DNA of 64,000 nucleotides from Duganella guangzhouensis (GTDB lineage Bacteria > Pseudomonadota > Gammaproteobacteria > Burkholderiales > Burkholderiaceae_D), in NCBI RefSeq assembly GCF_009674535.1, contig NZ_WKJK01000023.1, positions 1 to 64,000 on the forward strand. Reading direction: 5' to 3'. Within the stretch, counting starts at the first letter, position 1. Every line of letters starts with the position of its first letter. Of this stretch, positions 61,875 through 64,000 are shown piece by piece. The notes below the pieces were generated by a model. That model was not told the origin of the DNA. It saw nothing but the letters and a program-made list of their open reading frames with translations, and did no database searches. A program made the translations under genes and the position numbers.

Positions 61875-62692
61875 TCCAGGCGCCGGCGATGGCCGCCAAC
61901 AGCCGCCAGTTGCGTCGACCTGGCGCCGCCGCAGCTGCGGCCCAGGCTGACGTGGCGTTGGCGCCGGTGGCGCCAGTCGCATCGGCTGTCACGGTCTCGC
62001 CCGAGGTGCGGCAGGATGCGCTGGCGCGCCAGGAGCGGCAACTGCGGGATCAGGCCGAGCTTCTGCGGGAGCGCGAACAGGCACTGGACGCGGCCACGTC
62101 GCGAGTAGCGCAACGGGAGACTGAGCTGCGGCAGCTGGAGCAACAACTGGCGGCGCGGCAGCAGCAACTGGACGACGGCAGTGCGGCAGCTTACACCGAA
62201 GCAGAGCGGCGGGGCGAGCAACAGGGACGGCAGCGCGGCGAACAGGAAGCGCGCGATGCGGTGGCGGCGCAGGTGGGGCGCCTGAACGCGCTGGTGCAGA
62301 CGCTGCAGCAGGCCCGGCGCAAGCTGCTGGACGAGAATGAGGACATGCTGGTCGAGATTGCCTTTACGGCGATCTGCCGCATGCTCGGCAGCCAGGCCGT
62401 TCGGCGCGAAGCAATGCTGTCCATGATCAGTTCCCTGCTGGAAGGCGCGCATGCTCAGGACAAGCTCACCGTACGCCTGCATGCGCAGGATGCGGCGCTG
62501 CTGGCACAAGATAGTGATGGCCTGGACGCACGCCTGTCGCTGCAGGCCGACACCGGCATCGAGCTGGGTGGCTGCCTGTTGGACAGCGTGCACGGCACGC
62601 TGGATGCCCGTCTTGAAATACAGCTACAGCATTTGCGCGAGACGCTGCTGCTGGCCCGGCGCCAGCGCGATGAGCTGGAGGCGCCGATCTGA
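61862..62692 (+). CDS. fliH: Flagellar export ATPase regulator FliH-like
   Basis: A 276-residue protein: an Ala/Pro-rich N-terminus, a long coiled coil at about 50-140 rich in Gln/Arg/Glu (RQERQLRDQAELLREREQAL), the GxxxG-like GEQQGRQRGEQEA, and a C-terminal domain (EIAFTAICRMLGSQAVRREA to GIELGGCLLDSVHGTLDARL) that binds the ATPase N-terminus in FliH/SctL. It forms the stalk linking FliI to the C ring. The stop overlaps the fliI start (TGATG). Confidence 0.87.
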   Translation: MATIIQAPAMAANSRQLRRPGAAAAAAQADVALAPVAPVASAVTVSPEVRQDALARQERQLRDQAELLREREQALDAATSRVAQRETELRQLEQQLAARQQQLDDGSAAAYTEAERRGEQQGRQRGEQEARDAVAAQVGRLNALVQTLQQARRKLLDENEDMLVEIAFTAICRMLGSQAVRREAMLSMISSLLEGAHAQDKLTVRLHAQDAALLAQDSDGLDARLSLQADTGIELGGCLLDSVHGTLDARLEIQLQHLRETLLLARRQRDELEAPI

Positions 62693-64000
62693 TGCAAGCT
62701 TATCTTGACGCCGTACGCCAGGTCGAACTGAACCGCCGCACCGGCCGGGTGTTGGGCATCGCCGGCCAAAGCATTGAAGCGCATGGGCCGGACGCCGCCA
62801 TTGGCGAGGTGTGTGAGATCCGCATGGGCGATGGCAATGCCAGCGTGCTGGCGGAGGTGGTCGGCGTCCGCCCGGGACGGGTCACGCTGATGCCCTACGG
62901 CGATACCCGTGGTATCAGCGCCGGACTGCGGATCGTCGCCGGCGGCCAACCGCCCGGCATGCGGGTCGGCGATGCCTTGCTGGGACGGGTGATCGATGCC
63001 TTCGGCGATCCGCTGGACGATGGGCCGCCACCGGTGACGGCCGGCGTGCGCAGCTTGTTTGCGCCGCCCATCAATCCATTATCGCGGCCGCGCATCAGCC
63101 GCGTGTTGGAGACGGGCGTGCGCGCCATCGACACGCTGTTGCCGCTGGGGTGCGGCCAGCGCATCGGCATTTTCGCCGGCAGCGGTGTCGGCAAGAGCAC
63201 GCTGCTGGGCATGCTGGCGCGCGACGTCCAGAGCGACGTCAATGTGATCGCGCTGATTGGTGAGCGGGGACGCGAAGTGCGCGAATTCGTCGAGAAAAAC
63301 CTGGGGGCGGAAGGCTTGAAACGCAGTGTGGTGATCGTTGCGACCTCCGACCAGCCGGCGCCAGTGCGGGTGCGGGCGGCCTGGGCGGCAACCACCATCG
63401 CCGAGTATTTTCGCGACCAGGGCCGGCAAGTGCTGCTGATGATGGATTCGATTACGCGCTTCGCGATGGCGCGGCGTGAAATCGGGCTGGCGGCGGGCGA
63501 GCCGCCAACCGCGCGCGGCTACACGCCGTCGGTTTTTTCGGAAATTCCCGCGCTGTGCGAGCGTTGCGGCGCGACCGCTTCAGGCGGCGCGATCACCGCG
63601 CTGTACACGGTGCTGGTCGAAGGTGACGATTTCAACGAGCCGATCTCGGACATTGTGCGGGCCACGCTGGATGGCCACGTCATGTTGTCGCGAACGCTTG
63701 CGCACGAAGGGCATTTCCCGGCCATCGACGTGCTGCAGAGCGCCAGCCGGCTGGCCTCGGAATTGGCCGACAGCGAGCAGTTGAGCCTGATGTCGGCCGC
63801 GGTGGATGTATTGGCCACCTATGAGCGCAACCGCCAGATGGTGGAAATGGGCGCCTATCGCGCCGGCAGCAATGCCGCGATCGATCGCGCCATCGCGCTG
63901 GCGCCCGCCTTGCGTGAAGTGTTGCGGCAGACCGTGCTGGAGTCGACGCCCAGGGCGCAGGCGCTGCTGCGGCTGCGCGCGGCGATGAACGGGGGCGTGT
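62692..64000 (+). CDS. fliI: Flagellar protein export ATPase FliI (3' end outside window)
   Basis: 436 codons are visible and the frame is open at the window end; about full family length is present. It has the rotary-ATPase features: Walker A FAGSGVGKSTLLGML, ALIGERGREVREFVEKNLG, Walker B VLLMMDSITRFAMARREIGL, GEPPTARGYTPSVFSEIPAL and SRTLAHEGHFPAIDVLQSASR. It energises substrate unloading at the type III export gate. It could also be called a SctN-like ATPase, but the neighbours flgB-flgC-fliE-fliF-fliH support the flagellar name. Confidence 0.93.
   Translation, partial: MQAYLDAVRQVELNRRTGRVLGIAGQSIEAHGPDAAIGEVCEIRMGDGNASVLAEVVGVRPGRVTLMPYGDTRGISAGLRIVAGGQPPGMRVGDALLGRVIDAFGDPLDDGPPPVTAGVRSLFAPPINPLSRPRISRVLETGVRAIDTLLPLGCGQRIGIFAGSGVGKSTLLGMLARDVQSDVNVIALIGERGREVREFVEKNLGAEGLKRSVVIVATSDQPAPVRVRAAWAATTIAEYFRDQGRQVLLMMDSITRFAMARREIGLAAGEPPTARGYTPSVFSEIPALCERCGATASGGAITALYTVLVEGDDFNEPISDIVRATLDGHVMLSRTLAHEGHFPAIDVLQSASRLASELADSEQLSLMSAAVDVLATYERNRQMVEMGAYRAGSNAAIDRAIALAPALREVLRQTVLESTPRAQALLRLRAAMNGGV

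Noticed and set aside
54663..64000. Reading the flagellar cluster as a virulence-type (non-flagellar) type III secretion system
   Set aside because: FlgA, FlgH, FlgI, FlgB, FlgC, FlgF, FlgG and FliE homologues are rod and ring parts specific to flagella; injectisomes have a secretin instead.

Overview
The window is a GC-rich (low-to-mid 60s % by eye), gene-dense chromosomal segment of a betaproteobacterium, most likely an Oxalobacteraceae of the Duganella/Massilia/Janthinobacterium type. The basis is gene content and order: wrbA next to a DUF2069 gene; gloB - methyltransferase - rnhA - dnaQ; aroC followed by an MFS gene; malate synthase A with a divergent LysR gene; a Burkholderiales-type porin; a PEP-CTERM protein; and several GGDEF/EAL proteins. 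The genus is an inference, not something read directly.

Layout. 1-13.3 kb: a truncated DEAD-box helicase, a threonine-aldolase-like enzyme and an MsbA-like ABC exporter, then a tightly overlapped minus-strand operon (wrbA, DUF2069, FAD-linked oxidase, DUF4124, FtsX-type permease, AttH/lipocalin-like protein), a YihY-family membrane protein and an alpha/beta hydrolase. 13.5-22.4 kb: a CBS-domain gene converging on an 8.4-kb gene for a 2808-residue RTX protein; both stop codons are the two ends of one perfect palindrome. 22.5-30.5 kb: c-di-GMP signalling (REC-GGDEF-EAL; PAS-GGDEF-EAL plus HDOD) around aroC and an MFS transporter. 30.6-34.4 kb: an AidB-like acyl-CoA dehydrogenase divergent from a thiolase and an enoyl-CoA-hydratase homologue, both of which have lost key catalytic residues. 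34.5-41.7 kb: housekeeping genes (upp, Hpt protein, cold-shock protein, LysR, aceB, gloB, methyltransferase, rnhA, dnaQ, tRNA-Val).

41.7-54.4 kb looks like an accessory region. Next to the tRNA-Val gene lies a tyrosine-recombinase pseudogene, followed by an AT-richer hypothetical gene, a LysR-controlled aromatic catabolic operon (FAD monooxygenase, FAH-family hydrolase, extradiol dioxygenase, porin, AAHS transporter, Cache protein, alpha/beta hydrolase, amidohydrolase lipoprotein) and a PEP-CTERM gene. A 33-bp repeat that is also a terminator hairpin, differing at one position, occurs at both edges, so this may be a decayed integrated island.

54.66 kb to the end: a compact run of flagellar basal-body and export genes in the order flgF-flgG-flgA-flgH-flgI-flgB-flgC-fliE-fliF-(short gene)-fliH-fliI. 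No hook, cap, filament or motor gene is visible, FlgH has no lipobox, and the fliG position holds a 161-residue protein too short to contain the torque-generating domain. This is the strongest candidate for something unusual: a divergent second flagellar system or a flagellum-derived machine. It runs off the window, so its completeness cannot be judged here.
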